Below, piece by piece: positions 27,901 to 37,675 of a stretch of DNA of 64,000 nt (its first letter is position 1; each line of letters opens with the position of its first letter). Position numbers and translations under genes: made by a program. Under the pieces are notes generated by a model. It saw only the letters and a program-made list of their open reading frames with translations, searched no databases and was not told the DNA's origin. The DNA comes from JASSUD01 sp031963415 (GTDB lineage Bacteria; Pseudomonadota; Gammaproteobacteria; Burkholderiales; Burkholderiaceae): assembly GCA_031963415.1 (NCBI GenBank), contig JASSUI010000002.1, forward strand, positions 1-64,000, given 5' to 3'.

Positions 27901-30586
27901 ACAGCGCAGCTATCATTTTATGCATTTGACGTTTCAGGAATTTTTTGCTGCAAAATTTTTGGTTCATCATTTACAAGCACATGCCAATACAATTCGAAAA
28001 ACCAGCCCAGAGCAAATAGAAGAAATAGATATTCAGTTAGGTGTTAAACCTAGTTTGGAAGAAATAGAATCTTTTATAGCTGTGTATAAATATAACCCCC
28101 GTTATGAGATTGTTTGGTGGATGGTGGCTGGGTTGTTGAAGGGGGCGGCGTTGGAGCGTTTCTTTATGCTGCTCGACGACGCACCGCGTGACCTAATCGG
28201 GATCCGTCATCAGCAGTTGATGATGGGATGTTTAAATGAGGCACGTAGTCAATTAAAGACAGCCACTATCAATAAACTGGAAAAAGAGCTCATGCAGTGG
28301 CTGGATTTCGAGGTGAAACATGAGAAAAATGACCGCAATTGCTTATGCTATCAGAGAATTTTCCCGGAACATTTGTTAATAAAGCGTTTAAATCAGACTA
28401 ACGCAGAGGAAAAAAAGAAGGTAATTGCAACGCTAAAAGCCCGCCCTGCATTATCCGACGAAGCAGTCTCAGCTTTTATTTCGGTGTTAAAAGATAAAGA
28501 CGAGGGTGTCAGATCAGCAGCAGCTAGTGCCTTAAGTAGCCAGAGCGAGTTGTCCTCTGACATCGTCTTAGCCTTAAGTTCTGCGTTGAAAGATAAAGAG
28601 TGGTCTGTTAAGTATGCGATTACGAGCACTTTAGGTTACCGGAACACGCCTACTCCCGAAGTGGTCTCGATTTTCACTTCTGCATTGACGGATGAGGATG
28701 GGTATCTCAGACTCGAAGCCGTGAGCACCTTGGGCCGTTTGAGCACATTGTCCCCCGATGTTGTTTTGGCTTTGAGTTCCGCTTTGAAGGATAAAGAATG
28801 GTCTGTCAGGTTGACTGCTGCAAAAGCCTTAAATGGCCAAAGTACGCTGCCCCCCGAAGTGCTCTTGACTTTAAGTTCTGCGTTAAAAGATAAAGAGAAG
28901 TCAGTCAGGTTAGCAGCTGCAAGTGTTTTACGTAGTCAGCGCTCACTGTCACCCGAAGCAATCTCGGCCTTGTGTTCTGCTTTAAGAGATGAAGAGGCAG
29001 CTGTCAGGTTAGCGGTCGTGGGTGCTTTAGGCAGCCAGAATAGATTACCTTTAGAGGCCGTTTCGGCTTTGCTTTCTGCATTAAAGGGGAAGGATAGTGA
29101 TGTTAGGGTTGAGGCCGCGAAGTCCTTAGGCAATCAGAGTACGCTGCCCTCCGAAACTGTATTAGCTCTAAGTCTTGCTTTAAAGGATGAAGAGTGGTCT
29201 GTCGGGTTGGCAGCAGCGGGAGCCTTAGCTTCCCATTGTGCTCGGTCACCAGGTGCAGTTTGGGCTTTGATTATCGCTTTAGAGGATCAAGATGAGTGCG
29301 TCAGGTTAGTGGCTGCGAAGGCATTAAGCAGTCAGGGCGCGCTACCATCTAAAGCAGTATCGGCCTTGCTTTCTGCGCTTCAGGATGAGGACAGTGATAT
29401 TCAAATTTTAGCCGCAAGAGCCTTAGGTTGTCAAAGCGAGCTGTCCTCGGAGGCCATTTCGGCCTTGTTTTCTGCCTTACATGATAAAAATTGGGAAGTC
29501 AGGCATGGGGCCATGAACGCGTTAGGTAACCAGCGCATACTACCCGCTGAAGCGGTCTTGACCTTGCTTTCCATCTTGAGGGGTGGGGATGAGGATCTCA
29601 GTTCAGGGGCTATGCGTGCCTTAGGTCATCAAAGCGTATTGCCGCCCGAAGCGGTTGTGGCTGTACTCTCAGCACTAAAAGACGAACGGTGGGCGGTCAG
29701 ATTTGAGGCAGAAGATGCTTTACGCGGTCATCGTGAGCTATCTTCTGATGCGATTTTGGCGCTACTTTCTGCTTTAGAGGATGAGGATAAGAATCTCAGG
29801 TTAAATGCCATAAATGCCTTATGCCGTCAAACTACGCTGCCCTCAGAAGCGATTTCGGTTTTGAGTTCTGCTTTGAAAGATAAAGATTGGGAGCTCAGAT
29901 ATGAGGTTGTATCTGCGTTGGGCAACCGGACCAAGTTGCCGTCAGAAGTCGTCTTGGCCCTAAGCTCTGCTTTGGAAAATGAAGAGTGGATAGTCCACAG
30001 GTATTCGGTCGTGCGGGCTTTAGGCTGCCAGAGTAAACTGCCTTCCGAAGCGATTTTAGCTTTGCTTGCTGCGTTGAAGGATGAGAGTAAGGATGTCAGG
30101 TCTGAGGCCCTGAACGTCTTAGGCAACCAGAGCACGCTACCCTCCGAAGCATTGTTGGCCTTGAGTGTTGCCTTGAAAGATAAAGAGTGGGCAGTCAAGT
30201 ATGCAGCCGTGAATGCCTTAGGTTATCAGAGCGCGCTACCTCCTGAAGTAATTTTGGCTTTGCTTTCTGCCTTAGAGGATGAGGGCATCAGAGCTGCTGC
30301 CTCGAGGGTCTTACACTTAAATCTGAGCCGGCTTTTTACTTTGTTTCCGCGTGTAAAACGAAGTCAAGTAAAAAGGCTCTACACCGAGGTTTTACTCCCG
30401 TGTAGTGTCGAGCAGACCACCCCCCTTTATATTCAAAACAATCAACTTCACTTTTATACGGCAATGGGGCCAGGGCAACCGATTAAGTTGAATGCTAATC
30501 AAAGTAAAGAAATTATTGAGGCTTTCAGATCTGTCCAAGCGAAAGCTGGCATAACTTCAGGGTTAAAGAAGAGAGAATTCTGGTAG
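24959..30586 (+). CDS. NACHT-HEAT protein B (NLR-like STAND ATPase), intact
   Basis: 1,875 residues from GTG 24959, with an in-frame ATG at codon 8. In order: TPR-like helices (40-145); the alpha/beta domain (215-395, SLFLVYAHNNRLGQADADIS, LYSDRS, DHVVLCGSELLGKYM); the linker LAIQRLSGPPLSMEHCYINL; a Lys/Glu-rich coiled coil (555-625) unique to this member; NACHT with Walker A GRAGVGKTTLSKK (about 670) and LFVLDGWDEVAQ (about 750); FMHLTFQEFFAAKFLVHHL; about 18-19 HEAT repeats (1160-1780); and a C-terminal cap with LYIQNNQLHFYTAMGPGQPI. STAND ATPases oligomerise on ligand sensing. The HEAT array is the likely sensor and the N-terminal domain the likely effector, both by analogy with NLRs. It is cytosolic with no signal peptide. 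Confidence 0.85.
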   Translation: MYQPYSAMFLPDVKRTLNRDIATMLTASPTPPNLISKQLQMRAQSDLEQARFYKATQQFEMALASYDQARVTFKHAKNARQAIPLTELKSAFSQAQTPQTPEDESLRRCIAEVYVERAEALISLGKTEKARKSYEKAKKWGYAGVPAVSTPASLSTVDSGVGLAQSTEFFSSKISLAPPPKGTEACPLEKHQWVAQTFETILKQFQDLDLCQSSPSLFLVYAHNNRLGQADADISQRVIQWLSNLRSNLYSDRSASGHQALPFKATLEENAQANDILSSQLCLLPNHQGTVDHVVLCGSELLGKYMASPYYQQFFEAIAQAYQHASKANDFAQIEAALRQVVDANLKEPEFHHVLTELAFLQIREAHLKGEHGIIPMLLNSPAEQCLPPFILNSTTIRIEESRWRTPSNWKGQTYQDEGLHIGFFKLLKRLFVKQERCVALIEKKIYQNCLQQLREDKSHTLTAQAFSRFLNQACVSALDSLKQEHGADLRELNVQKAYESLRAEIKQIKGELQIAPDQLRLAIETSYSAKNLAIQRLSGPPLSMEHCYINLAVVEIEKDRAREEEEKVNKEKEKQLQEENTKKFKEERAKKSKEGKTKKGNEEEAKVKEEELKRFLAEAMQNHFYRLPSFEAINSNPQKLVPVENLFDPRELSKDKIMPPKRILIRGRAGVGKTTLSKKIVYEYTQKGRWRDRFDYLLWIPLRTLKGKSNCDLVTLFHEIYFQSQPEGQSLAKTLAAQVNGVAKDKTLFVLDGWDEVAQEWDEHNPMSGFLKQLLNQPAVLVTSRPYVDLKQTNPMDLELETVGFSPENVTAYLDNSNIVSAVDAEEMKYFIQTNAFIHELINVPIQLDALCYSWDEIKQAQQETSGAKTVTSLYQAMMNKLWLKDMLRLGKRKGDQLLTSSYVSTLESSSRIEKLVKVEHDFLSALALRGLQHNQIEFGHRDLHKLIELFEAQGVDLPVTLEENLKKLSFLHTNDTDEAQRSYHFMHLTFQEFFAAKFLVHHLQAHANTIRKTSPEQIEEIDIQLGVKPSLEEIESFIAVYKYNPRYEIVWWMVAGLLKGAALERFFMLLDDAPRDLIGIRHQQLMMGCLNEARSQLKTATINKLEKELMQWLDFEVKHEKNDRNCLCYQRIFPEHLLIKRLNQTNAEEKKKVIATLKARPALSDEAVSAFISVLKDKDEGVRSAAASALSSQSELSSDIVLALSSALKDKEWSVKYAITSTLGYRNTPTPEVVSIFTSALTDEDGYLRLEAVSTLGRLSTLSPDVVLALSSALKDKEWSVRLTAAKALNGQSTLPPEVLLTLSSALKDKEKSVRLAAASVLRSQRSLSPEAISALCSALRDEEAAVRLAVVGALGSQNRLPLEAVSALLSALKGKDSDVRVEAAKSLGNQSTLPSETVLALSLALKDEEWSVGLAAAGALASHCARSPGAVWALIIALEDQDECVRLVAAKALSSQGALPSKAVSALLSALQDEDSDIQILAARALGCQSELSSEAISALFSALHDKNWEVRHGAMNALGNQRILPAEAVLTLLSILRGGDEDLSSGAMRALGHQSVLPPEAVVAVLSALKDERWAVRFEAEDALRGHRELSSDAILALLSALEDEDKNLRLNAINALCRQTTLPSEAISVLSSALKDKDWELRYEVVSALGNRTKLPSEVVLALSSALENEEWIVHRYSVVRALGCQSKLPSEAILALLAALKDESKDVRSEALNVLGNQSTLPSEALLALSVALKDKEWAVKYAAVNALGYQSALPPEVILALLSALEDEGIRAAASRVLHLNLSRLFTLFPRVKRSQVKRLYTEVLLPCSVEQTTPLYIQNNQLHFYTAMGPGQPIKLNANQSKEIIEAFRSVQAKAGITSGLKKREFW

Positions 30587-30611
30587 AAGGATTATCACTG
30601 GTCGCACAACA

Positions 30612-31552
30612 TTACAGCAGAACCAGGCCATATGAGCAGAGGACATTTTGATGGCTAACAAATAGGGTCCAAAAAAGCGCCAAGCGCTTGAGGATTTTGC
30701 GCAGATTGTGGCCTGCACCAACTAAGAGCGCATTAATCGCATCGCCCACCGCGCCTTTCAAGGAGTTTCTGCCTAACCGTCCATCCGATTTCATATGACT
30801 GATGACCGGCTTCACCGCATTGCGCCGTTTGAGCTTCTTTTTGATGACCGCGGTTACTCCCCCGTTTGACGCCGGCAATCCAGACGGCGATTCCCCTGGC
30901 CAAGACCGCCCATCAATGCTTTCCGGCTGTTTCGGGAATTTTCGTCCAGAACCCTTTGTCGATGGGGTTAGTCAAAGATTTCACTAATCCGTCACGAAAG
31001 CCCTTATCTGGCAAGCATCGTGTGCAAAGCCTTGCTAGATAAGGCTCTTCATGCGGAGACCCTGCGATTCCCTCTAGTGCGTGCCCCTTGTATCCCTGGA
31101 TCCACGTATACTTCTTGAGGCCGAGTGCCGTTCGGCATAGTCACTTGCTCTATCGCCTGTTGCAGCATGTATCCGTCATACGGACGGCCTGGCAAGGCTT
31201 GCATGCCCACCACAAAGTTATCAGCGCTGGTGCTGGCAATACTCACCTTGACACCAAACTCGTACCGTTTGTGGGCTTTGCCTTTGGCAATGCACTCGGT
31301 ATCCTTGCGCTGTTGTGCGTGAAGGCGTTTGGCAATGCGCAGTGGTTCTCCAAAGCGTTCAGACCAATGCGGTTGAGCGGCTATTTTGCGTTCAATATCT
31401 CGAATCACACATCCCAAGTACCTACGCAAACGTTTTTGCATGCGTCGTGCACGCTGCATCTGTCTAGCATGCGCATAGCGACCGCTCATCATGAGGACCT
31501 CCTTCCCTAGCCGTTCGTAGCGCTGGCGTAAAGGCAAATTGCACCGTCGAGC
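30612..31552 (-). pseudogene. Degenerate IS5-family transposase, 3' part
   Basis: Two pieces read on the minus strand. 31537-31049 has LPLRQRYERLGKEVLMMSGR, YAHARQMQRARRMQKRLRRY and EVYVDPGIQGA. 30878-30612 has KRRNAVKPVISHMKSDGRLG and RNSLKGAVGDAINALLVGAG, the typical IS5 C-terminus. Frames are broken between them, and the N-terminal half is absent where the IS66 element begins at 31553. The 170 bases between the pieces are decayed coding DNA. Confidence 0.8.
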
Positions 31553-31569
31553 GTAAGCACACCACGATC

Positions 31570-33114
31570 CTTGTAATTACCCACAATTTTTCAATTTTAA
31601 AACCTGCTAATGAGGATCAAGTTGAGTTAACGTCGCTGCCTGTACTAGAGGAAGGGGCATAGCGATGTTAAAGGAAGCCAAAGATAGATCGAGAGTAACA
31701 AATAAAGAACAAGTTTGGCCTGAAGAAGAAGTTCAACAGAGCAAATTCCGCGATGAACGATTAGCTAAGCGATTTAAGCTTATGCTGGAGCGTTTGTGGT
31801 ACTGCATGGGGCAAAGTATACCCATAGCCTTTCAGGATTGGTGCAGCACGAAAGCAGCCTACCGGTTTCTCAGCAACCCTAAGGTAAGCGAACAAGAAAT
31901 CCTGAGCGGGCACTTCGAAGCCACCCAAAAGCGGTTTAGTGTCTCAAAAGGTCTTGTGTTGATATTGCATGATACAACGGAGTTTTCCTATAAACGTGAG
32001 CAGCCTGAGTCGATCGGCTTAACGAACAGGATTGCTTGTCGCTTGGACGGAGACAGACGACGCCTGATGTACACGGCTTGTGGGATTTTGATGCATTCGA
32101 GTCTGGTATTGACTACCCAAGGCGTCCCTCTGGGGCTTTCGGCAATCAAATTTTGGACACGTAAAAAATTTAAAGGAGGCCGAGCACTTAAATACAAAAT
32201 TAATCCAACGCGCGTTCCGATCGAAGAGAAAGAGAGCTATCGATGACTTGAGAACCTGCGGCAGTCAAGCGCATTGCTAGGCGAAGCCCAGCGCTGTGTT
32301 CATGTAGGAGATCGCGAAAGCGACATTGACGAACTATTTTGCCTGGCACAGGAACAGCAAACAAATTTCTTGGTACGGGCTTGCGTAGATCGGCTTGCGA
32401 AAGATGGAACACGCACCATTGAGCGAGAAATGAATGAGGTTCGAGTTAAAGGTTTACATCGGATCTCGATTCGAGATTCCAAAGGCAAGGAAAGTCAGGT
32501 TGTACTTGAACTTCGATACCGCCGAATCAAGGTGCTACCTCCACTGGATAAACAACGCCGCTACCCAGCCTTGCACCTGACAGTGATTCATGCCATTGAG
32601 CGAGGTGTGCCTGCAGGTAAAAAACGAATTGAATGGAAATTAATGACCAATTTGCCAGTGACCTCTCGCAAGCAAGCGATCGAGAAGCTTGAATGGTACG
32701 CACTGCGTTGGAAAATCGAGGTATTCCATAAAATCCTGAAGTCGGGTTGTAAGGCAGAGGAATCCAAGCTGCGTACGGCGGAGCGCTTGGCCAATCTCAT
32801 TTCTGTATTTTGCATCGTAAGCTGGCGTATCTTTTGGATAACCATGGTGCATCGAGCTGTGCCGCAACTCTCAGCCGAAATTGCGCTCACGCCATCCGAA
32901 ATGCAGCGGCTCGATCAACTGGTTAAAGATACGCCCAAAAGCCTAAACGCTGGACCTCTAATGCGCTATACCATCAAGCTCGCTCAATTGGGTGGCTATA
33001 TGGCTCGTGCTAATGACCCTCCGCCTGGCAACACGGTTATTTGGAGAGGAGTACGAAGGCTCATCGATATCCAGATCGGCTTTGAGCTTGCTCAAAATTG
33101 TGGGTAATTACAAG
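31570..33114 (+). mobile_element. IS4-family (IS50/Tn5-like) element, 9-bp target duplication
   Basis: The inverted repeats are CTTGTAATTACCCACAATTT at 31570 and its complement ending at 33114. ACCACGATC is duplicated at 31561-31569 and 33115-33123. It is inserted within the left terminal repeat of the IS66 element, which should immobilise that element. Confidence 0.92.
31665..33107 (+). pseudogene. IS4-family (Tn5-like) transposase with in-frame TGA
   Basis: A 480-codon frame of Tn5-transposase type, interrupted once by TGA at 32244-32246 in SYR-stop-LENLRQS, where the family has Trp. Upstream: RFKLMLERLWYCMGQSIPIA, STKAAYRFLSNPKVSEQEIL and the DDE Asp in HDTTEFSYKRE. Downstream: VHVGDRESDIDELFCLAQEQ (second Asp) and YALRWKIEVFHKILKSGCKA (the Y-(2)-R-(3)-E-(6)-K signature with the catalytic Glu). 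Apart from the nonsense codon it looks undamaged, so the mutation is recent. Confidence 0.88.
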
Positions 33115-33260
33115 ACCACGATCCCCAGGGTTGTAGCTTGATTGAGCGGCAGCGATACTTCGCTTCAATTTAACGATCAACGGAGTAAGCGTAAAGAGGG
33201 AAGTCAGATATTGGCCAGGCCCATGTAGCCATAGCGAGGCTGGCCAAGGATAAATGTGAG

Positions 33261-34931
33261 CTAACGGAGAGAGTGCTCGAGACTAAAATTCCAAGGTAGG
33301 AGCGCTTCGACATCCTCGACGGTTTTTGCGGCTGGCAAGTCACGCAGTACACAACACAACCAAGTGTAAGGTTCTACGCCATTGGCCTTGGCGGTTTCGA
33401 TGAGCGAGTAAATCACGGCACTGGCATGCGCCCCCGCTGTCGTATGGCTGAACAGCCAAGCTTTACGGCCGATGACGAAGGGACGAATCGCGTTCTCACA
33501 GCGGTTGTTGTCGATGGGCAAGTCGCCGCGCTCGGTATAACGCGTGAGCATACTCCAGCGCTCATGCATATATGACAACGCTTCTCCCAATACACTTTTG
33601 GGTATCACACCAGGTAGGAGATCTTCCATCCAAGTGCGTAGCTTCTCGAGAATCGGAATGCTTTGTTCCTGGCGCGCTAACCGGCGTGTTTCATTATCGG
33701 CGCCTTGGTAAAGACGTTCAACGCGATAGAGCTCGCCAATCATCGCCACAGCCTGGTTGGCATGACCCTGCCGGCCTTTGGGTTGCACTTTCACTGCCTC
33801 AACAAAGCGTCGTCTTACGTGCGCCCAGCAAGCAAGACGTTCGATGCCTTCGGTTTGGGCCAGTTTGTTATAACCCTCGTAGCCATCGGCCATCAAATAA
33901 CCTTGATAGTCGTGCAACAGGCGTACAGGCACCGCCGAGCTTCGGCTGGGATCATAGTCGTAAATCACCACGGATTGACCTGGTGGTCCACCCGTCTGCA
34001 CCCACATATAGGAGTTCGACGTCGGTTTTTTGTTCGGGACTTTCAGCACCTGCACCGTAGTTTCATCGATATGCAGTACAGGGCTTTCCAGTAACGCATC
34101 GCGCATGAGATTGTGTAAAGGCTGCAGCACAGCGCGACAACCGATCACCCAGCGCGCCAGCGTCTGGGTGGGAACGGGCATGCCATGACGATCCAATACC
34201 TTGGCGAAACGGGTCAACGGTAAGCCGTCAACGAATTTAACCGTCAACAGCATCGCAAGAAGGTTGGGACTGGCGTTACTCTTAGGCAACGGTTGGGGAG
34301 GTAAGGAGGCAGTGACTGGCGCGTGAGTACTACTAGGGCAGCCATAACGTAGACGAACGTTGCGTAGTACGCGTATCTGCATCGGCACCATGTCGAGTTG
34401 CTCACTTACATCCTGGCCAATCACGACCATCGGTGTACCACAGGCACAGGTGCGCTCGGCTTCGGGAACATCGTGTACCACTTCAACGCGTTTCAATTCT
34501 GCAGGTAAGGGCCCCCGCTTGCCACGCGCAGGTTGAGCTTTGCTTGCTGATTGAGGGGGAAGTGGGGCAATATCTTGTGCCTCAGTCGTCGCCTGGGCCA
34601 AGACTTCAGCCTCATCAAACAAACGACCCTGACCACTGACTTCCGTACTCGGCCCAAACAGGCGCCGCCGGGAGAGCACAATTTGTTCGAGCATGCGCTT
34701 GAGTTCATTTTGTGCCTCTTTCTGCGCTTCGATCCATTTGCTTTGTACTTCTCTTTGAACTTCTGCCCATTTGTGCTGGGTTTCTGTCCATAACGCTTCG
34801 TACGCTTTCTGTTGCGTGTGCAACAGTGCCGTGAGTCCCTCTACATCAGTAGGCAATGCAGCCGGCAGCTTGACCTCGGGTAGGTCAAACTCAATCGATA
34901 ACTTTAGTTCTTTGGCGACATGTTCAAGCAT
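33261..34931 (-). CDS. tnpC: IS66-family transposase TnpC
   Basis: 556 residues. A coiled-coil N-terminus (QHKWAEVQREVQSKWIEAQK), the zinc-finger region ERTCACGTPMVVIG, and the DDE domain with LHIDETTVQVL, LMADGYEGYNKLAQTEGIER and LPIDNNRCENAIRPFVIGRK. The IS21 insertion at 34931 falls exactly at its ATG. The start codon survives but the native leader and coupling to tnpB are lost, so expression is doubtful. Confidence 0.9.
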   Translation of the reverse strand: MLEHVAKELKLSIEFDLPEVKLPAALPTDVEGLTALLHTQQKAYEALWTETQHKWAEVQREVQSKWIEAQKEAQNELKRMLEQIVLSRRRLFGPSTEVSGQGRLFDEAEVLAQATTEAQDIAPLPPQSASKAQPARGKRGPLPAELKRVEVVHDVPEAERTCACGTPMVVIGQDVSEQLDMVPMQIRVLRNVRLRYGCPSSTHAPVTASLPPQPLPKSNASPNLLAMLLTVKFVDGLPLTRFAKVLDRHGMPVPTQTLARWVIGCRAVLQPLHNLMRDALLESPVLHIDETTVQVLKVPNKKPTSNSYMWVQTGGPPGQSVVIYDYDPSRSSAVPVRLLHDYQGYLMADGYEGYNKLAQTEGIERLACWAHVRRRFVEAVKVQPKGRQGHANQAVAMIGELYRVERLYQGADNETRRLARQEQSIPILEKLRTWMEDLLPGVIPKSVLGEALSYMHERWSMLTRYTERGDLPIDNNRCENAIRPFVIGRKAWLFSHTTAGAHASAVIYSLIETAKANGVEPYTWLCCVLRDLPAAKTVEDVEALLPWNFSLEHSLR

Positions 34932-35006
34932 GTCAACAGCGATTTAAAATTGATACAGTTTTTCAGTGATCAGCGATTTAAAACTGATACACCCCTGTAC
35001 CTATAC

Positions 35007-35801
35007 TCACTTTGCTTTCGACGCCTTCTCCGTGATAGCAGGATGTATTAATCCAGCTTGGCGCTGATGCTTGAGTCGGTAGCTTTCGCCCGCGATCGGC
35101 ACAACATGCGCGTGATGTAATAACCGATCCAGCAATGCTGCTGTCAGCGTTGTATCCTGTGCAAATGTCGTATCCCACTGACCAAAGGGTAAATTGCTCG
35201 TGACGATGACACTACTTTTCTCGTACAGTGAGGCGATCACCTGGAAGAACAGGTTGGCTTGCTCCCGGTTCATTGGCACGTAGCCTACCTCGTCAATAAT
35301 CATTAGTCGGTAAGCTTTGATTGCCCGGTGCAAAGTCGCCTTCATATTGTTTTGGCGATACGCGGTTGTCAGCAACAGCATGAGGTCGGCAGCGGTAGTA
35401 AAACGGGTTTTAATACCGGCTTGTGCAGCTCGATAGCCCAATGCAATAGCCAAATGGGTCTTGCCGACGCCACTGGGACCAATCAGCACCATGTTCTCAC
35501 TGCGCTCTACAAATCCTAATCCTGCCAATTCTTCTATCTGGGCCTTTTTGACTCCTTTGGCAAAGTCGTAATTGAAATCCTCAAGTGTCTTGATGGCTGG
35601 GAAACCTGCCATCTTGGTCAGCATATTTTGTTGCCTAACCTTACGCCCAGCCACTTCTGTCTTAAGCAGCTCCTCCAAGAAATCGCTGTAGGCAGTTTCC
35701 TGCTTGGCCGCGTTTTGTACGGCAGCGCCATAGCTCTGGGCTACAAACGGCAGATTCAATGCACCACACAGGCTGGTAATCCTTTCGTGCTGTAAATTCA
35801 T
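35007..35801 (-). CDS. istB: IS21 helper ATPase IstB
   Basis: 264 residues, DnaC-like AAA+. It has GPSGVGKTHLAIALGYRAAQ (Walker A), LMIIDEVGYVPMNREQANLF (Walker B) and SSVIVTSNLPFGQW (sensor 1). The ATG overlaps the istA stop by 4 bases (translational coupling). It selects target DNA and activates the IstA transposase. It is full length. Confidence 0.94.
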   Translation of the reverse strand: MNLQHERITSLCGALNLPFVAQSYGAAVQNAAKQETAYSDFLEELLKTEVAGRKVRQQNMLTKMAGFPAIKTLEDFNYDFAKGVKKAQIEELAGLGFVERSENMVLIGPSGVGKTHLAIALGYRAAQAGIKTRFTTAADLMLLLTTAYRQNNMKATLHRAIKAYRLMIIDEVGYVPMNREQANLFFQVIASLYEKSSVIVTSNLPFGQWDTTFAQDTTLTAALLDRLLHHAHVVPIAGESYRLKHQRQAGLIHPAITEKASKAK

Positions 35802-36928
35802 GCTGCGACTCCCTGCGCAACCTGTTGCAGTAAGCGCTCGTACACGCCCAACGCATGCTGCGCAGGTACTTTCTGAGCGAGTTGCTCCATCACTGCTGCT
35901 GGTCGCTCAGCACCTTGTGGGATGGGCGCACTTTTACCTTGTGGCCGGGCTGCCGCAATCTCTCCTCGCCATGGCTTGGGGAGCGCTTGTAGGTATTGAC
36001 GTTCTTCCTCAAGCCGCTCTTTGGGCTTGACTTGGGTCGTACCGTGAATACGCTCATTTGCAACCTCTTCAAGCCAGTGTCTGACTTCAATATTGGCCGT
36101 CAGCGCATCCAGCTTCAACCCCGCCTGGCTGAGTTGGCTAACCAACGGGACATAAAACGAACGGCGTAGATAACCATTGAAGCGTTCTACTTTGCCTTTG
36201 GTTTTGGCACGGTACGGCCGACATAGCTTGATGAGAAATCCGCTATGTTTGGCGTAATCTAAAAATGCAGCGTGGTAGCGATGCTCTCCCACGCCATAAG
36301 CGTCGCGCTCGATCACGACCGTCTTCATATTGTCGTACAGAACCTGCTTTACCACCCCACCCAATGTTTCAAATGCGCTCTGGTGGCACTTAATCAGCGT
36401 CTCGATCTTCATATCGGTTACAAACTCGACGTAACTCGCCCGGCTATAACCCAGCGTCGCGCAAAAAGCATAGAGGGGATCCTTCGCTTTACGAAATTCG
36501 ACCCAATCCACCTGCATTTGCTCTCCAGCCGCCGTCTCGTATCTAACTACCGGCTCCTCTGTTTGATTCGGCTTTAATGTACGCAGAAACGCTCTGAGTT
36601 GACTCATCCCCCCTGTATAACCTTTCCCTGTTATTTCTCGATACAGCACGGTCGCTGGTATCCATAACGGCTTTGCCGACTCCTGGCGTGCTCGCAGGTA
36701 GCTCTCATACGCCTCTAGCTTACGTTCACGCTTCTCATGCCGCTCATATTTCGGTTTCTCCGAAACCTCTAAATGACGACGTACCGTATTCACCGAACAC
36801 CCCACTTCCTTGGCAATCTGACGCAGACTTTTGCCATGCCTTTTTAACAACTTTATTTCCACATACGCCTCTTGGCTTATCAACGCAGCACCAATAAATG
36901 CCGCTATCTTCTCAAGTCGCTGTATCAA
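35798..36928 (-). CDS. istA: IS21 transposase IstA
   Basis: 376 residues, shorter than many IstA proteins. The N-terminal HTH is LKRHGKSLRQIAKEVGCSVN, and the rve DDE core has MQVDWVEFRKAKDPLYAFCA, VLYDNMKTVVIERDAYGVGE and RAKTKGKVERFNGYLRRSF (catalytic Glu). Together with IstB it forms the IS21 transposition machinery. It looks intact, so this is one of the more plausible active elements here. Confidence 0.92.
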   Translation of the reverse strand: MIQRLEKIAAFIGAALISQEAYVEIKLLKRHGKSLRQIAKEVGCSVNTVRRHLEVSEKPKYERHEKRERKLEAYESYLRARQESAKPLWIPATVLYREITGKGYTGGMSQLRAFLRTLKPNQTEEPVVRYETAAGEQMQVDWVEFRKAKDPLYAFCATLGYSRASYVEFVTDMKIETLIKCHQSAFETLGGVVKQVLYDNMKTVVIERDAYGVGEHRYHAAFLDYAKHSGFLIKLCRPYRAKTKGKVERFNGYLRRSFYVPLVSQLSQAGLKLDALTANIEVRHWLEEVANERIHGTTQVKPKERLEEERQYLQALPKPWRGEIAAARPQGKSAPIPQGAERPAAVMEQLAQKVPAQHALGVYERLLQQVAQGVAA

Positions 36929-36998
36929 TTTTCAATCGCTGAGGTGTATCAGTTTATATCCGCTGATGACAAAGCATGCCGCATTCTATCTATCTCAT

Positions 36999-37355
36999 CT
37001 AAGAAATAGTCTTAAAGTAAAGAGTTGGGTGTGGTTTATTTCGCCATAAATCAAATCCTTCCAGCAACCATTCAAATTCTTGTAGGCTAATTGTGAGCGT
37101 CGCCTCCTTGCCTCCCTTGGGCCAGGCAAACCTTTCCGATTCAAGACGCTTAAGCCACAGGCAAAATCCATTGCGATGCCAATACAATACCTTCAGCTTA
37201 GTACGTGGCCGATTCACAAAGACGTAGAGCACGTGCTTGAACGGACTGAGCCCCAATTCTTGTTCCACCAGCGCACTCAACCCGTTGATCGCTTTCCTAA
37301 AATCAACAGGCTCCTGGCACAGATATACCTGATCAATCTTGCAGCCCGGATGCAT
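36999..37355 (-). CDS. tnpB: IS66 accessory protein TnpB
   Basis: 118 residues. I chose ATG 37355 (MHPGCKIDQVYLCQEPVDFR) because GGAGG lies 7 bases upstream and it overlaps the tnpA stop as TAATG. A start 42 bases further up is also in frame. The IS66 Orf2 signature is present: YLCQEPVDFRKAINGLSALV and FVNRPRTKLKVLYWHRNGFC. Needed for IS66 transposition; the exact role is unknown. Confidence 0.9.
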   Translation of the reverse strand: MHPGCKIDQVYLCQEPVDFRKAINGLSALVEQELGLSPFKHVLYVFVNRPRTKLKVLYWHRNGFCLWLKRLESERFAWPKGGKEATLTISLQEFEWLLEGFDLWRNKPHPTLYFKTIS

Positions 37356-37675
37356 TAACTTCCTCCCTGCGCTGCACGATTCATTGCCAGCAGCCATGCC
37401 GGCGATGGTAAACCCGATATCTCCAACCGCAGCCCTGAAGGCAGAATCAAGCTACTGCATACAGGCTTCTCGCCTGCCATCTCCGTCACACCCAGCGCCA
37501 CAAACTTATTTTCTCGCTTCGGCTCGACAACTTCTTGCAACAACTTCAGCTTCTTTTTCCAGTTGTACAGCGTCTTATGGGAGAGTCCGTAACGCTTCGC
37601 ATACTGGGTCAAGGGGACGCCTTCTTTTCTTGCCGCCTCTAAATGGGCTGACCAACTCTTGGCATCTAGTCTCAT
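37355..37675 (-). CDS. tnpA: IS66 protein TnpA (HTH)
   Basis: 106 residues from ATG 37675 (MRLDAKSWSAHLEAARKEGV), with GGAG 8 bases before it; an alternative start lies at 37714. The HTH VPLTQYAKRYGLSHKTLYNW, followed by KKKLKLL, is typical of IS66 OrfA. The stop overlaps the tnpB start, indicating coupled translation. Confidence 0.85.
   Translation of the reverse strand: MRLDAKSWSAHLEAARKEGVPLTQYAKRYGLSHKTLYNWKKKLKLLQEVVEPKRENKFVALGVTEMAGEKPVCSSLILPSGLRLEISGLPSPAWLLAMNRAAQGGS

Larger units (their letters stand above)
34931..36971 (-). mobile_element. IS21-family element with 5-bp target duplication
   Basis: The ends TGTCAACAGCGATTTAAAAT and the complement of TGTCATCAGCGGATATAAAC form the inverted repeats. 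The internal copies GATCAGCGATTTAAAACTGA and TCAATCGCTGAGGTGTATCA give the multiple terminal repeats typical of IS21. AAGCA flanks both sides (34926-34930, 36972-36976). It separates tnpC from tnpB of the host IS66. Confidence 0.9.

Noticed and set aside
30802..31510. Plus-strand frames across the IS5 remnant
   Set aside because: Antisense to clear IS5 transposase motifs on the minus strand.
31665..33107. TGA read as Trp (recoded genetic code)
   Set aside because: Many genes here end in TGA (for example the Phd antitoxin gene and the overlapping TA starts), so the TGA in the IS4 transposase is a nonsense mutation.
33186..33192. GTAAGCG as the left end of the IS66 element
   Set aside because: The true end at 31553 matches the right end over about 22 of 24 bases once the IS4 is removed.
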